A stretch of 36,263 bases of DNA, taken from assembly GCA_030157865.1 (NCBI GenBank), contig JAOATY010000030.1:1-36263 (forward strand), read 5' to 3'. Both the position numbers and the translations under genes were made by a program. The notes beneath the pieces are model-generated. The model was not told the DNA's origin, ran no database searches, and saw only the letters and a program-made list of their open reading frames with translations. Shown in pieces: positions 21,487 through 30,245 of the stretch (positions within the stretch are counted from its first letter, which is position 1; each line of letters begins with the position of its first letter). The stretch is from Candidatus Nanopelagicales bacterium. GTDB lineage: Bacteria; Actinomycetota; Actinomycetes; S36-B12; UBA5976.

Positions 21487-22870
21487 AGAATTCCTCCAGC
21501 ACGTTAGCTAGTGGCTCTGGAACTTTGGCAACGATAACAGTGCCAACTTCGGTATCAGTGCGAGATAAGACATTGCCTTCGCGGTAAGCGCGGGCAAGCA
21601 GGTCTCCCCGGTCATAAGGAATGGTGGCTTTAATGTCGAGTTGTGGATGTGGGAGCTGCGCCTCAATCATCGCGACTAGTTCGTCGATACCTTCACCGGT
21701 TAACGCCGAGATTGCAATTGAATTCTTTTCATGAAGTTTGATTCGGTTGATTACATACGGATCAGCCGCGTCTGCTTTATTGATAACAACAAGTTCTGGA
21801 ATGTTTTGAGCATCAATATCAGCCAGGACTTTGCGAACGGCTGATAGCTGACCTTCGGGATCAGGATCACTTCCGTCAACAACGTGCAGGATCAAATCAC
21901 TGGCTGCAACTTCTTCCAAAGTTGATCTGAAAGCTTCAACTAATTGGTGCGGCAAGTCGCGAACGAAACCAACGGTGTCAGAAAGAGTGAACTCACGACC
22001 GCTTGGCGTTTTGGCTTGGCGAACTGTTGGGTCCAAGGTGGCGAACAAAGCATTCTCAACCAAAACACCAGCGGAAGTTAATCGGTTAAGCAAACTTGAT
22101 TTACCAGCATTGGTGTAACCAGCGATGGCAACTGAAGGGATGTTGCTACGTCGTCGTTGGGCACGTTGCGTAGTTCGCGCAACACCCATCTCTTTGATTT
22201 CGCGACGAAGTTTAGACATCGACTTACCAATGCGACGACGATCAGATTCAAGTTTGGTTTCACCAGGTCCTCTGGTTCCAATGCCACCAGACTGACGCGA
22301 CAGCGCATCACCCCAACCACGAAGGCGCGGCAACATGTATTGCATCTGGGCCAAACTGACTTGCGCTTTACCTTCTCGGCTGCGGGCATGTTGAGCAAAG
22401 ATATCAAGGATCAACCAAGTTCGATCAATTACTTTGACCTTCACAACCTTTTCCATTTTGGAAAGTTGGGACGGAGAAAGTTCGCCATTACAAATCACGG
22501 TGTCAGCGCCAGTTGCCATAACAATCTGATGCAGTTCTTGTAATTTGCCTGAACCGATGTACGTTGCAGGATCTGGGCGATCGCGACGCTGAACTAAAAC
22601 ATCAAGAACTTGGGATCCGGCAGTTTCGGCAAGCTGAGCAAGTTCTGCAAGTGATCTTTGAGTTTGATCAAAGTCGCCATCAGTCCATACACCGATGAGG
22701 ACAACTTTTTCCAGGCGAAGTTGGCGGTATTCAACTTCAGTAACATCTTGGAGTTCTGTGGAAAGACCAACAACGCGTCGAAGGCCCGAACGTGCTTCTA
22801 GGTCAAGTTCACCTGTGGTTTGTTCTTCAAGGTTCGTGTCAGCGAAGCGTGGATCAAAAAATTCAGACAT
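21479..22870 (-). CDS. hflX: Ribosome-associated GTPase HflX
   Basis: 463 aa. The N-terminal HflX domain (VQRRDRPDPATYIGSGKLQEL, ~93-113) and an Arg-rich helical linker (~205-245) precede the G domain: G1 GYTNAGKSS (251-259), G3 DTVGF (298-302) and a NKAD motif in VVINKADAAD. GTRGPGE (198-204) is the typical HflX signature. HflX splits stalled or hibernating 70S ribosomes during stress. It lies 6 bp after dapF and overlaps dinG. The ATG at 22870 is immediately behind the dapF stop, so translation is likely coupled. Confidence 0.97.
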   Translation of the reverse strand: MSEFFDPRFADTNLEEQTTGELDLEARSGLRRVVGLSTELQDVTEVEYRQLRLEKVVLIGVWTDGDFDQTQRSLAELAQLAETAGSQVLDVLVQRRDRPDPATYIGSGKLQELHQIVMATGADTVICNGELSPSQLSKMEKVVKVKVIDRTWLILDIFAQHARSREGKAQVSLAQMQYMLPRLRGWGDALSRQSGGIGTRGPGETKLESDRRRIGKSMSKLRREIKEMGVARTTQRAQRRRSNIPSVAIAGYTNAGKSSLLNRLTSAGVLVENALFATLDPTVRQAKTPSGREFTLSDTVGFVRDLPHQLVEAFRSTLEEVAASDLILHVVDGSDPDPEGQLSAVRKVLADIDAQNIPELVVINKADAADPYVINRIKLHEKNSIAISALTGEGIDELVAMIEAQLPHPQLDIKATIPYDRGDLLARAYREGNVLSRTDTEVGTVIVAKVPEPLANVLEEFCG

Positions 22871-22876
22871 CTAGTA

Positions 22877-23734
22877 CTAGCTCTGTAACAAACTTGAATC
22901 GATGGTGCCTTCGGAAACAAATACTGCTGGTCCACGTAGTGTCAAAATTCCATCGGTATCACTATCTACATAAACCGTGCCGCCTAGGACATCGACCTGA
23001 ACGGTCCATGGATCATTTAAGTGATTACTTGTGGCATGCACATAAGCCGCAGCGCAAGATCCGGAACCACACGAGAGGGTCTCGCCTACCCCACGCTCGT
23101 GAGTGCGCATTGCAATGTGGTTTGGAGATTTTGTTTGGATGAATTCAAAATTTACGCCGTCTGGATATGTGCCAGCCGGAAGCGCAGTTGGAATCTCATC
23201 AAGTGAGCCGGCATCTGCGATATCTTCCACAACGCTAATTGCATGATTGTTCATGCCTGCAATGCCAACCGCTGGCCAAGAACCAGTTTCAGTATGCACA
23301 GAGACATCCATTGGCCCAAGGGAAACTCGACCCATCGTGACGGCGATGTTTGTAAAGTCGGCATCAGTCTCCGATATTGCAACGGTGACAGTTCCGGCGC
23401 GCGTTGCAATCGTGAACTGACCGCGGTTCTCAAGTCCAGCTTCAACTAGGTAGCGAGCAAAGACTCGAAGGCCATTACCGCAGGTTGCACTCTTTGAACC
23501 ATCAGCATTGGTGTAGTCCATGAAGTATTTTGCGTCATCGACGTCTAATTCCGAAGCTTTGGCAACGCGCAAAATGCCATCGGCACCTAGTCCGGATTCG
23601 CGATTACAAATCTTTTGAGCAATCTCTGGCGTAAGTGATTTTGGGTCAGCAAAGTACCCATCTAGGCCATTAACCAAGATGAATTCATTGCCGGTGCCAT
23701 GGCCTTTGCGATACGGCACACCAGATGTTGTCAT
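22877..23734 (-). CDS. dapF: Diaminopimelate epimerase
   Basis: 285 aa, normal length. It converts LL- to meso-diaminopimelate for lysine and peptidoglycan synthesis. The two catalytic cysteines are visible: Cys85 in SATCGNGLRVFARY and Cys222 in GVGETLSCGSGSC. KGHGTGNEF near the N-terminus (~10-18) is also diagnostic. Two-lobed symmetry is implied by the duplicated Cys loops. It is 56 bp downstream of miaA and 6 bp upstream of hflX. This placement between miaA and hflX is conserved in Actinobacteria. Confidence 0.97.
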   Translation of the reverse strand: MTTSGVPYRKGHGTGNEFILVNGLDGYFADPKSLTPEIAQKICNRESGLGADGILRVAKASELDVDDAKYFMDYTNADGSKSATCGNGLRVFARYLVEAGLENRGQFTIATRAGTVTVAISETDADFTNIAVTMGRVSLGPMDVSVHTETGSWPAVGIAGMNNHAISVVEDIADAGSLDEIPTALPAGTYPDGVNFEFIQTKSPNHIAMRTHERGVGETLSCGSGSCAAAYVHATSNHLNDPWTVQVDVLGGTVYVDSDTDGILTLRGPAVFVSEGTIDSSLLQS

Positions 23735-23790
23735 TGGTTAAATTCTACCGCGAGGCAATGAAACAGCCGGTCGGAAAGGGTGACTTAGGG

Positions 23791-24684
23791 TTAAGCCTGG
23801 AGCGCAACAACATCTTGGGCAGTGAGCGAATTCGCATCGTGCCAAAGGATTTTGGAATCCCGGCCAAACCACGAGTCTTGGCGACGGGCGAATTGACGGG
23901 TTGCGATCATGGTTCGCTCGGGAGCTTCTTCCAAGGTGAATTCACCATCGAAGGCCGAAAGGACTTGGGCATATCCGAGAGCCTTACGAGCCGTAACTCC
24001 ATCGCGTAGACCTTTGGCTTCTAGATCTCGAACTTCATCGACTAAACCTTGTTCCCACATCAACGCGATTCGCTTGGTGATGCGCTCATCAAGTTCAGGT
24101 CGTTCGCGACGTAAACCAACTCGAATACTAGGCACGATTTCCGGCAAGGCAGTTAGTGATGTCACCGGGGCTTGGCCAGTTACTTCAATTACTTCAAGAG
24201 CGCGAATCACGCGACGAGCATTTGCCGGATTTACCTTGGCGCCAGCTTCTGAATCAAAATCCATAAGGCGTTTGTAAAGCGCAGCCAGTCCAAGGTCTTC
24301 GCACTCTTGTTCCAATCGGGCTCGAACATCAGCATCTCCTGGTGGGAATTGCATGTCTTCGAGTAGGGCTTGGATAAATAGTCCCGATCCCCCAACAACA
24401 ATTACGCTCTTACCTCGAGCGTGAATGTCATCAACGACTTTTCGACCAGCAACTTGGTAATCATTTACATTTGCCATTTCGGTTACATTCAAGACATCAA
24501 GCATGTGATGTGGAATGCCGCGACGATCTTCTAAAGGCAACTTTGCAGTTCCGATGTCCATGCCTTTGTATAACTGCATTGAATCGGCGTTAATGATCTC
24601 GCCATCTATTAGTTCGGCAAGATCTAAAGACAAATCTGTTTTACCAACGGCAGTTGCACCAAGGATTACAAAAACCGGTTGCAC
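23791..24684 (-). CDS. miaA: tRNA dimethylallyltransferase
   Basis: 297 aa. It transfers a dimethylallyl group to N6 of A37 in tRNAs reading codons beginning with U. P-loop GATAVGKT (9-16), the DSMQLYKGMDIGTAK segment (substrate binding, ~34-48) and IPHHMLDVL (~58-66) are conserved. The RQFARRQDSWF motif near the C-terminus matches the family RRQxxWF. The start is GTG at 24684, 13 bp after the miaB stop, without a clear Shine-Dalgarno. MiaB, encoded directly upstream, acts on its product. Confidence 0.97.
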   Translation of the reverse strand: MQPVFVILGATAVGKTDLSLDLAELIDGEIINADSMQLYKGMDIGTAKLPLEDRRGIPHHMLDVLNVTEMANVNDYQVAGRKVVDDIHARGKSVIVVGGSGLFIQALLEDMQFPPGDADVRARLEQECEDLGLAALYKRLMDFDSEAGAKVNPANARRVIRALEVIEVTGQAPVTSLTALPEIVPSIRVGLRRERPELDERITKRIALMWEQGLVDEVRDLEAKGLRDGVTARKALGYAQVLSAFDGEFTLEEAPERTMIATRQFARRQDSWFGRDSKILWHDANSLTAQDVVALQA

Positions 24685-24697
24685 GTTATTGCCCGAA

Positions 24698-26167
24698 CTA
24701 TCGAACTGGAATGCTTGGCATTCCCAGCATCACACCAGTTTCAGTTCCTGGGGTTGTTGGCATTTGTCCAGCTTCGTAGTTATCGCCGGCAACAGTCTTG
24801 CGAACTGAAATAAGTTTGTCAGCCAAGAAGTGAAATGGCGCTGCGTGCGTAACCTCGGCAACCACAACATCACCGGGACGAAGTTTGTGCTCAACGCCAT
24901 GGATGTCAGTGCGACTTACGTGAGCTAGGCGGAAATCACGAGCCCGACCACTTACACGTCCAGTCTCGTCATCCTTGCGACCTTCACCGGTTGCGACCAT
25001 TACTTCAATTTCTTTTCCGATGAACTTTTTGTTTTCATCCCAAGCAATTGAGTTTTGTAATTCAACTAAACGCTCGTGACGTTCTTGAATTACTTCTTGT
25101 GGCACTTGGTTATCCATAGTTGCCGCTGGAGTTCCGGGGCGCTTTGAGTACTGGAATGTGAAGGCGCTGGAGAAGCGTGCTTGGTGAACCACCTCTAGAG
25201 TCTGCTGGAAGTCTTCTTCAGTTTCACCTGGGAACCCAGTGATGATGTCGGTTGTGATTGCGGCATCTGGCATCGCAGCACGCACACGTTCGATGATGCC
25301 TAAGTATTTGTCTTGACGGTAAGAGCGACGCATAGCCTGCAAGATGCGATCGCTACCTGATTGCAATGGCATATGAAGTTGCGGCATTACGTTCCAAGTC
25401 GTAGCCATGGCTTCGATGACATTGTCAGTGAAGTCGCGTGGATGTGGGCTGGTGAAACGCACGCGCTCTAAGCCTTCGATTTCGCCACAAGCTTTAAGTA
25501 GATCTGAGAAAGCGTTTCGATCGCCAAACTCAACACCGTAGGCATTTACGTTTTGACCAAGCAAAGTAACTTCAAGAACGCCTTGTTCAACTAGAACTTT
25601 GATTTCGTTCAAGATGTCAGCGGGACGACGATCTTTTTCGCGACCGCGTAGCGCAGGAACGATGCAGAAAGTGCAGGTGTTGTTACAGCCAACACTGACA
25701 CTAACCCAAGCAGAGTGGGCAGCATCGCGACGAGCAGGCAAGGTCGATGGGAATACATCTAGGGATTCAAGAATCTCAACTTGTGAGTCTTTCTCTACGC
25801 GAGCACGTTCCAAAAGAATCGGAAGCGCATCGAGGTTGTGAGTTCCAAAGACCACGTCAACGTAAGGTGCGCGCTTGATGATGTCGCCGCGATCTTTTTG
25901 AGCCAGGCATCCCCCGACTGCGATCTGAAGCTTCGGGTTCTTTTCCTTGATTGGAACTAGCTGGCTAAGTGCGCCATAAAGTTTGTTTGACGCGTTTTCG
26001 CGAACTGCGCAGGTATTGAAAACGATGATGTCAGGCTGCTGACCTTCCGTGACTGCGGTGTAACCAGCGGCATCCAAAAGGCCAGCGAATCGCTCAGAGT
26101 CGTGCACGTTCATCTGGCAGCCCATAGTTCGCACCTCGTAGGTGCTGGCGGTATTGGATGAACTCAC
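24698..26167 (-). CDS. miaB: tRNA-2-methylthio-N6-dimethylallyladenosine synthase
   Basis: 489 aa radical-SAM methylthiotransferase that adds a methylthio group to i6A37 made by MiaA. The N-terminal UPF0004 domain carries Cys17 (TMGCQMN), Cys53 (NTCAVR) and Cys87 (GGCLAQ) for one 4Fe-4S cluster. The radical SAM CxxxCxxC is Cys161-Cys165-Cys168 ([13 protein letters not shown]), and a C-terminal TRAM region follows (~375-445). It lies 48 bp after recX. Its C-terminal tail (from ~460) is short and ordinary. Adjacent placement with miaA makes the modification pathway a unit. Confidence 0.97.
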   Translation of the reverse strand: MSSSNTASTYEVRTMGCQMNVHDSERFAGLLDAAGYTAVTEGQQPDIIVFNTCAVRENASNKLYGALSQLVPIKEKNPKLQIAVGGCLAQKDRGDIIKRAPYVDVVFGTHNLDALPILLERARVEKDSQVEILESLDVFPSTLPARRDAAHSAWVSVSVGCNNTCTFCIVPALRGREKDRRPADILNEIKVLVEQGVLEVTLLGQNVNAYGVEFGDRNAFSDLLKACGEIEGLERVRFTSPHPRDFTDNVIEAMATTWNVMPQLHMPLQSGSDRILQAMRRSYRQDKYLGIIERVRAAMPDAAITTDIITGFPGETEEDFQQTLEVVHQARFSSAFTFQYSKRPGTPAATMDNQVPQEVIQERHERLVELQNSIAWDENKKFIGKEIEVMVATGEGRKDDETGRVSGRARDFRLAHVSRTDIHGVEHKLRPGDVVVAEVTHAAPFHFLADKLISVRKTVAGDNYEAGQMPTTPGTETGVMLGMPSIPVR

Positions 26168-26215
26168 TAGCCAATTCTAGGCTTTTTTGGCGAGCCTTAA
26201 ATTCAGTGAAACTGC

Positions 26216-26794
26216 TTAAGAAAGGTCCGACATAACTTCAGCGCCATTAAAATCGGCAGCTTCTAAGTCTTGAATTACGCGCAGTGCAATTGAAGTGTTG
26301 TAACCCTTACGGGCCAATAGGCCAAATAGACGACGCTTGCGCACCTCAGGCTCTAGGCGGGACATAGCGCGAGCTTTTCGCTCTACTAGCTCGGTAGCCA
26401 TACGAAGCTCATCAGCATCGGATACAACCAGCAATGCCTCTTCGATGATCTCTTGGTCAACACCTTTTTGTCGCAACTGTTGTCGAAGAACGCTTCGCGA
26501 GACGCGCTTGGTGTTGCAGCGAGACCGGACAAGTAACTCGGCATAAGCAGCGTCATCAACCATTCCGATTTCTTCAAAGCGATCCAGCACACTCTTTGCA
26601 ACATCAGGTTCGATGTGACGCTTTGCTAGTGCAGTTTCCAGTTCTTTGCGAGAACGTGGCATGAAGTTAAGTTGATTTAAAACGATGTTGCGGGCTTGGG
26701 AATGCGCTTCTTGAACAGCTGGCGCCAATAGAACAGCCTCGGTGGCACTAATTAAGTCTTGAAGACTTGGCTTAGTATCCACCGAGGCGTCCAT
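26216..26794 (-). CDS. recX: RecX regulatory protein
   Basis: 192 aa. RecX binds RecA filaments and limits their growth and ATPase activity. Three-helix repeats are visible: RNIVLNQLNFMPRSRKELETALAKR..., then VDDAAYAELLVRSR...VLRQQLRQKGVD, then RKRRLFGLLARKGYNTSIALRVI. The N-terminal ~35 residues are variable. It is 48 bp downstream of recA on the same strand, the standard actinobacterial recA-recX operon. Confidence 0.95.
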   Translation of the reverse strand: MDASVDTKPSLQDLISATEAVLLAPAVQEAHSQARNIVLNQLNFMPRSRKELETALAKRHIEPDVAKSVLDRFEEIGMVDDAAYAELLVRSRCNTKRVSRSVLRQQLRQKGVDQEIIEEALLVVSDADELRMATELVERKARAMSRLEPEVRKRRLFGLLARKGYNTSIALRVIQDLEAADFNGAEVMSDLS

Positions 26795-26842
26795 TCGTTT
26801 TAGGGCGTTCGTTTTTAGAACTTATTAAGAGAGCGAGAAGAA

Positions 26843-27937
26843 TTAATCCTCTTCTGGCATTTCTTCGTCATCATCGATTGAAACTGGAACCACTGCTAAT
26901 TCCGGCTTAGCTGCAGCCATCTTCTTGTCTTTGATCTGACGTTCTAGTTCGTTAGTTAGACCTGGGTTGTCCTTTAGGTACTTGCGAGCATTTTCTTTGC
27001 CCTGACCTAGCTGGTCACCTTCGTGGGTGTACCAAGCACCGGACTTGCGAACGAAGCCTTCTTCGACAGCCATGTCCAAGATGCCACCTTCGCGTGAGAT
27101 GCCTTCGCCATAAAGAATGTCAAATTCAGCTTGCTTGAACGGTGGGGCAACCTTGTTCTTAACAACCTTTACGCGAGTACGGTTACCAACTGGCTCGGTA
27201 CCGTCCTTCAAAGTTTCGATGCGGCGGATGTCTAGACGAACTGATGCGTAGAACTTAAGCGCCTTGCCACCAGTTGTGGTTTCAGGGCTTCCGAACATTA
27301 CGCCAATCTTGTCGCGCAACTGGTTGATGAAGATACAGGTTGTGTTGTTTGTCGAAAGCGCACCAGTGATCTTGCGAAGTGCCTGTGACATCAAACGAGC
27401 CTGTAGACCCATGTGGCTATCGCCCATTTCGCCTTCGATTTCAGCGCGTGGAACAAGTGCTGCAACTGAGTCGATAACGATTAGTGACAATGCGCCAGAG
27501 CGAATCAACATGTCTGCGATTTCTAGCGCTTGTTCACCAGTGTCTGGCTGGGAAACCAAAAGGTTGTCGATGTCAACGCCAAGCTTCTTTGCATACTCAG
27601 GATCGAATGCATGCTCAGCATCAACGAATGCTGCAATGCCACCTGCGGCTTGGCAGTTAGCAATTGCGTGAAGTGCAAGTGTGGTCTTACCGGAAGATTC
27701 TGGACCGTAGATTTCAACTACGCGACCACGTGGCAGGCCGCCAATACCCAAAGCGATGTCCAATGCAATGGAACCGGTTGGAATGGCTTCAACTGGAACG
27801 CGATCTTCTTGGCCGAGCTTCATGATGGAGCCCTTGCCGAATTGGCGTTCGATCTGAGCTAGCGCAGTATCAAGCGCCTTGTCGCGATCGTTGGTTTCGC
27901 GAGTGGTTGGCTCTTTTGCGGATTTTGCACTTGCCAT
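26843..27937 (-). CDS. recA: RecA recombinase
   Basis: 364 aa. It forms filaments on single-stranded DNA, drives strand exchange and triggers LexA cleavage. Walker A is GPESSGKTT (78-86); other conserved segments are [15 protein letters not shown], the Walker B-like [15 protein letters not shown], and [22 protein letters not shown] (loop 2 area). The C-terminus is acidic ([10 protein letters not shown]), a feature that restrains RecA activity. The ATG at 27937 has AGGAG about 8 nt upstream. No intein is present. A perfect LexA box lies ~200 bp upstream. Confidence 0.99.
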   Translation of the reverse strand: MASAKSAKEPTTRETNDRDKALDTALAQIERQFGKGSIMKLGQEDRVPVEAIPTGSIALDIALGIGGLPRGRVVEIYGPESSGKTTLALHAIANCQAAGGIAAFVDAEHAFDPEYAKKLGVDIDNLLVSQPDTGEQALEIADMLIRSGALSLIVIDSVAALVPRAEIEGEMGDSHMGLQARLMSQALRKITGALSTNNTTCIFINQLRDKIGVMFGSPETTTGGKALKFYASVRLDIRRIETLKDGTEPVGNRTRVKVVKNKVAPPFKQAEFDILYGEGISREGGILDMAVEEGFVRKSGAWYTHEGDQLGQGKENARKYLKDNPGLTNELERQIKDKKMAAAKPELAVVPVSIDDDEEMPEED

Positions 27938-27973
27938 TTCGTATCTCCTAGGAGTCTGGTTAAGACCGGTTTT

Positions 27974-28040
27974 CGGTTCTTTTTGATTAGAACCGACACG
28001 TTAGTTGCGACCTACGACAGTTTCCCTAAAAACGTGTCGG
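27974..28040 (-). other. Two overlapping hairpins in the recA 5' leader
   Basis: CCGACACGTT (27993-28002) and AACGTGTCGG (28031-28040) form a perfect 10-bp stem with a 28-nt loop. A second inverted repeat, CGGTTCT (27974-27980) and AGAACCG (27989-27995), forms a 7-bp stem with an 8-nt A-rich loop on the RNA. The two share three bases (27993-27995), so they compete at their edge. The second lies ~36 bp before the recA ATG. They could be mRNA structures or an operator; the role is unknown. Confidence 0.5.
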
Positions 28041-28136
28041 CCTGTGTGTCGCGGAATCCTGTGGAGTCTAGATTCAGGTTCCGTGCGGGCCTTGCGCTTT
28101 ATCGGGCACTTGTTTGTGCTCGCAGTAGTACGTTAT

Positions 28137-28150
28137 CGAACACCTGTTCG
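28137..28150. promoter_or_regulatory. LexA box upstream of recA
   Basis: CGAACACCTGTTCG matches CGAACRNRYGTTYG at all positions except the central R at position 8 (C), with symmetric CGAAC/GTTCG arms. It is 200 bp upstream of the recA ATG and 31 bp after the DUF3046 stop, so recA can have its own SOS promoter here. Confidence 0.9.
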
Positions 28151-28180
28151 AATGGCTATTCGACACGCCGAGATGGCGGA

Positions 28181-28375
28181 TTACCTATATTTTGGGTGCA
28201 AATCAAGGGTTTGGTGGACGGCACGCCACACGACCTGGGTGTCCTCACCTTGAGAAAGGGCCTCATCTACGGTCCGGCCACCCAAAGATGGGACATGAAA
28301 ATCGGCTGCCCAAGACCTGGCATAGGCAGCGCCAAGGGCTTGCTCCATGCGATCCCAGAAGTCAGTCAGTCTCAT
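28181..28375 (-). CDS. DUF3046 family protein
   Basis: 64 aa from the ATG at 28375 (MRLTDFWDRMEQALGAAYAR...LGGRTVDEALSQGEDTQVVWRAV). This closely resembles the short DUF3046 proteins found directly upstream of recA in Actinobacteria (Rv2738c in Mycobacterium tuberculosis). The function is unknown. It is a soluble helical protein with a conserved LGGRT-x2-EAL segment and no Cys or membrane helix. A longer reading of 88 codons exists, but its first 24 residues do not fit the family. A TATGGT 8 nt before the ATG suggests a leaderless transcript. It is divergent from the membrane protein starting at 28427. Confidence 0.85.
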   Translation of the reverse strand: MRLTDFWDRMEQALGAAYARSWAADFHVPSLGGRTVDEALSQGEDTQVVWRAVHQTLDLHPKYR

Positions 28376-28426
28376 GGGAACTAACCATATCGGATCACCT
28401 TGAACAACGGCTGGCACACTTAACTC

Positions 28427-30160
28427 ATGCCAAGTGCCAAGCGTCACGACTTAAGCGAGCTGCCTTACTCGCCCAGTATTTGGCAACGTATCGGCGGCCC
28501 TTGGGCAATCACATTGCGTGCCTACCTTTGGACTGCGCCACTTGGGATTTTGGCTCAGCCAGTTGTTGAGCCGAGTTTCTGGAATGACTTTGCCACCTGG
28601 CCGCTTTGGATGCTTAGCGCCGGATTGGGCTACCTTGCATTTGGTCTCGTGCTTTGGCTTGGCTGGTTAGTTTTCGTAAATCGTCGCCAAAGTGCATTTA
28701 CGTCGCCGCTAATTGTGATTGCAATCGCGATTGTCGCGAGCATCGCTCGAAGCGCAACTATTGGATCCTTAATGGAACCGCTCAATCTTGAAGGCATCGG
28801 TTCGTTACCCCGACTTCCATTTGGGGCCTTTTTAGGTTTTGCCTGGGTATTCACTTCGGCACTGATTATGGACTCCAAGTATCGCTATCGCCTTCACTTA
28901 GAAACCCTGGTAAGTCGGCAAGTTGAGTTGCTCAAATTAAATAGCGAGTGGCTATCTCAAATCAGAGAAACTCGAGATAAATTCTCGCGCGAGGTCGTTG
29001 AAGACTCACATCGTCGACTTCAACAGGCCATGCGTGAAATTGCAATTCTTTCTAATGATTCAAGTTCGGTTTGGGCGAAATTAACCTCAAACATTAAGAA
29101 AGCTTCCATTCGAATAGCTCTTGCAGATGATCGAGAAGTTTTGACGAGTCAAAAAAACTTTAATGAACTACAAGGTTCAAGGACCACTGCATTCAAGGCA
29201 ATTGCAACCACTCCATTAATGAATGTTCCGTTTGTTATGGCATTCACATCAGTCATTACATTTCTGGGCGCAACCCGGCTGTATTCAATTTCGTTTTCTT
29301 TGGCCGCCGTTGCCTTCGGGGTAACACTCCATGCGGCCATAATTCAGCTATTTAAATTCTTGATTGCTCGGGATTACAGTCAATCAACCTTTAGATACTT
29401 CTTAATGGCTGGCATTTTGTTGGTAACCAGCTTGCTTGCGACTGCAATTGTTTCGCCATCAGAATATGACCTTTTGATTTTACGAACCATCGCCTTGACG
29501 GCAACTATTTTTGAAATCGTTTGGCTAGTTGCAACTGGATCTATTCAATTCGGACAATTGCAGCGACAAAAGACAATCGATGTAGCAAAAGCAGAAAATG
29601 AAAGTCTCGATCTAGCTTTGAAGTTTTGGCACGAGAGAATTTCAATTTCCTCAAAAACGAATGAGGGTTCAGAAGAGCTCGCTTTGATAAAAGTTGCAAA
29701 TGCAATGAATCAAGCGGCAGCAACTGATGACCTCCGACTTGGGCTGGAAGCCATGGCGTTTTCAAATATGTACTTTGAGGAGTTTGCCGAAGAAATTTTG
29801 GGTAATGAAGCCATGGACATTGAATCTGAACTTGGCCGGATATCGCGCACTTGGAAACAACAGGCCGAAGTTATTTGGTCGGTTTCTGGAAATCTTGTTG
29901 AACTGGCAATAGCGCGCAGGACGGTCGCAGCCCTGGAAATATGTGTGTCCAAATCTATTCGTCATGGCAATGCATCCGTAGTTTCCGTAGACGTTAAGCG
30001 CCTGGGCAACTCCGTTGAGATAAGGGTTTCAGATAACGGGCAAAGTTACGAAGAAAGCGCAACTGGTCTCGGGGTTGAAATTCTCAAAGAGTTATCTGGA
30101 AATACGTGGCAGCGAGACCGATCAGGTGGTTTAAACATTGTTACTGCTCGGTTTGTTTAA
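28427..30160 (+). CDS. Membrane protein with degenerate histidine-kinase-like ATPase domain
   Basis: 577 aa. Membrane helices lie at ~58-84, 94-112 and 133-148, then a cytoplasmic helical stretch (~150-255), a second membrane block (~265-372, about four helices), a linker and a C-terminal HATPase_c-like domain (~480-577). The G1 box VSDNGQ (534-539) and G2 ATGLG (545-549) are recognisable. The N box reads ICVSKSIRHG (505-514), where NarL-type kinases have ECVSNALRHG: the Mg-binding Asn is Lys509 and the Glu is Ile505. A REVVEDSHRRL segment (188-198) resembles a HisKA_3 box whose phospho-His is Val191. No response regulator gene is adjacent. It may be a pseudokinase sensor or signalling scaffold. 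No Shine-Dalgarno precedes the ATG, so the start is uncertain. Confidence 0.7.
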   Translation: MPSAKRHDLSELPYSPSIWQRIGGPWAITLRAYLWTAPLGILAQPVVEPSFWNDFATWPLWMLSAGLGYLAFGLVLWLGWLVFVNRRQSAFTSPLIVIAIAIVASIARSATIGSLMEPLNLEGIGSLPRLPFGAFLGFAWVFTSALIMDSKYRYRLHLETLVSRQVELLKLNSEWLSQIRETRDKFSREVVEDSHRRLQQAMREIAILSNDSSSVWAKLTSNIKKASIRIALADDREVLTSQKNFNELQGSRTTAFKAIATTPLMNVPFVMAFTSVITFLGATRLYSISFSLAAVAFGVTLHAAIIQLFKFLIARDYSQSTFRYFLMAGILLVTSLLATAIVSPSEYDLLILRTIALTATIFEIVWLVATGSIQFGQLQRQKTIDVAKAENESLDLALKFWHERISISSKTNEGSEELALIKVANAMNQAAATDDLRLGLEAMAFSNMYFEEFAEEILGNEAMDIESELGRISRTWKQQAEVIWSVSGNLVELAIARRTVAALEICVSKSIRHGNASVVSVDVKRLGNSVEIRVSDNGQSYEESATGLGVEILKELSGNTWQRDRSGGLNIVTARFV

Positions 30161-30176
30161 ATCATTGACCAAATAG

Positions 30177-30206
30177 ACACTGGCCAATAAAACACTGGCC
30201 AATAAA
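30177..30206. repeat. 15-bp tandem direct repeat
   Basis: ACACTGGCCAATAAA occurs twice back to back (30177-30191 and 30192-30206) between the kinase-like gene and its terminator. It looks like a small slippage duplication; the second copy runs into the terminator's left arm. Confidence 0.85.
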
Positions 30207-30240
30207 AAAGACCCGACCAAATGGCCGGGTCTTTTTTATT
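30201..30240. terminator. Bidirectional Rho-independent terminator
   Basis: Perfect 15-bp arms AATAAAAAAGACCCG (30201-30215) and CGGGTCTTTTTTATT (30226-30240) around a 10-nt loop. Both strands end in a T-run, so it serves the rightward membrane-protein gene and the leftward ald gene, whose stop codon begins 5 bp away. Confidence 0.93.
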
Positions 30241-30245
30241 AATAC

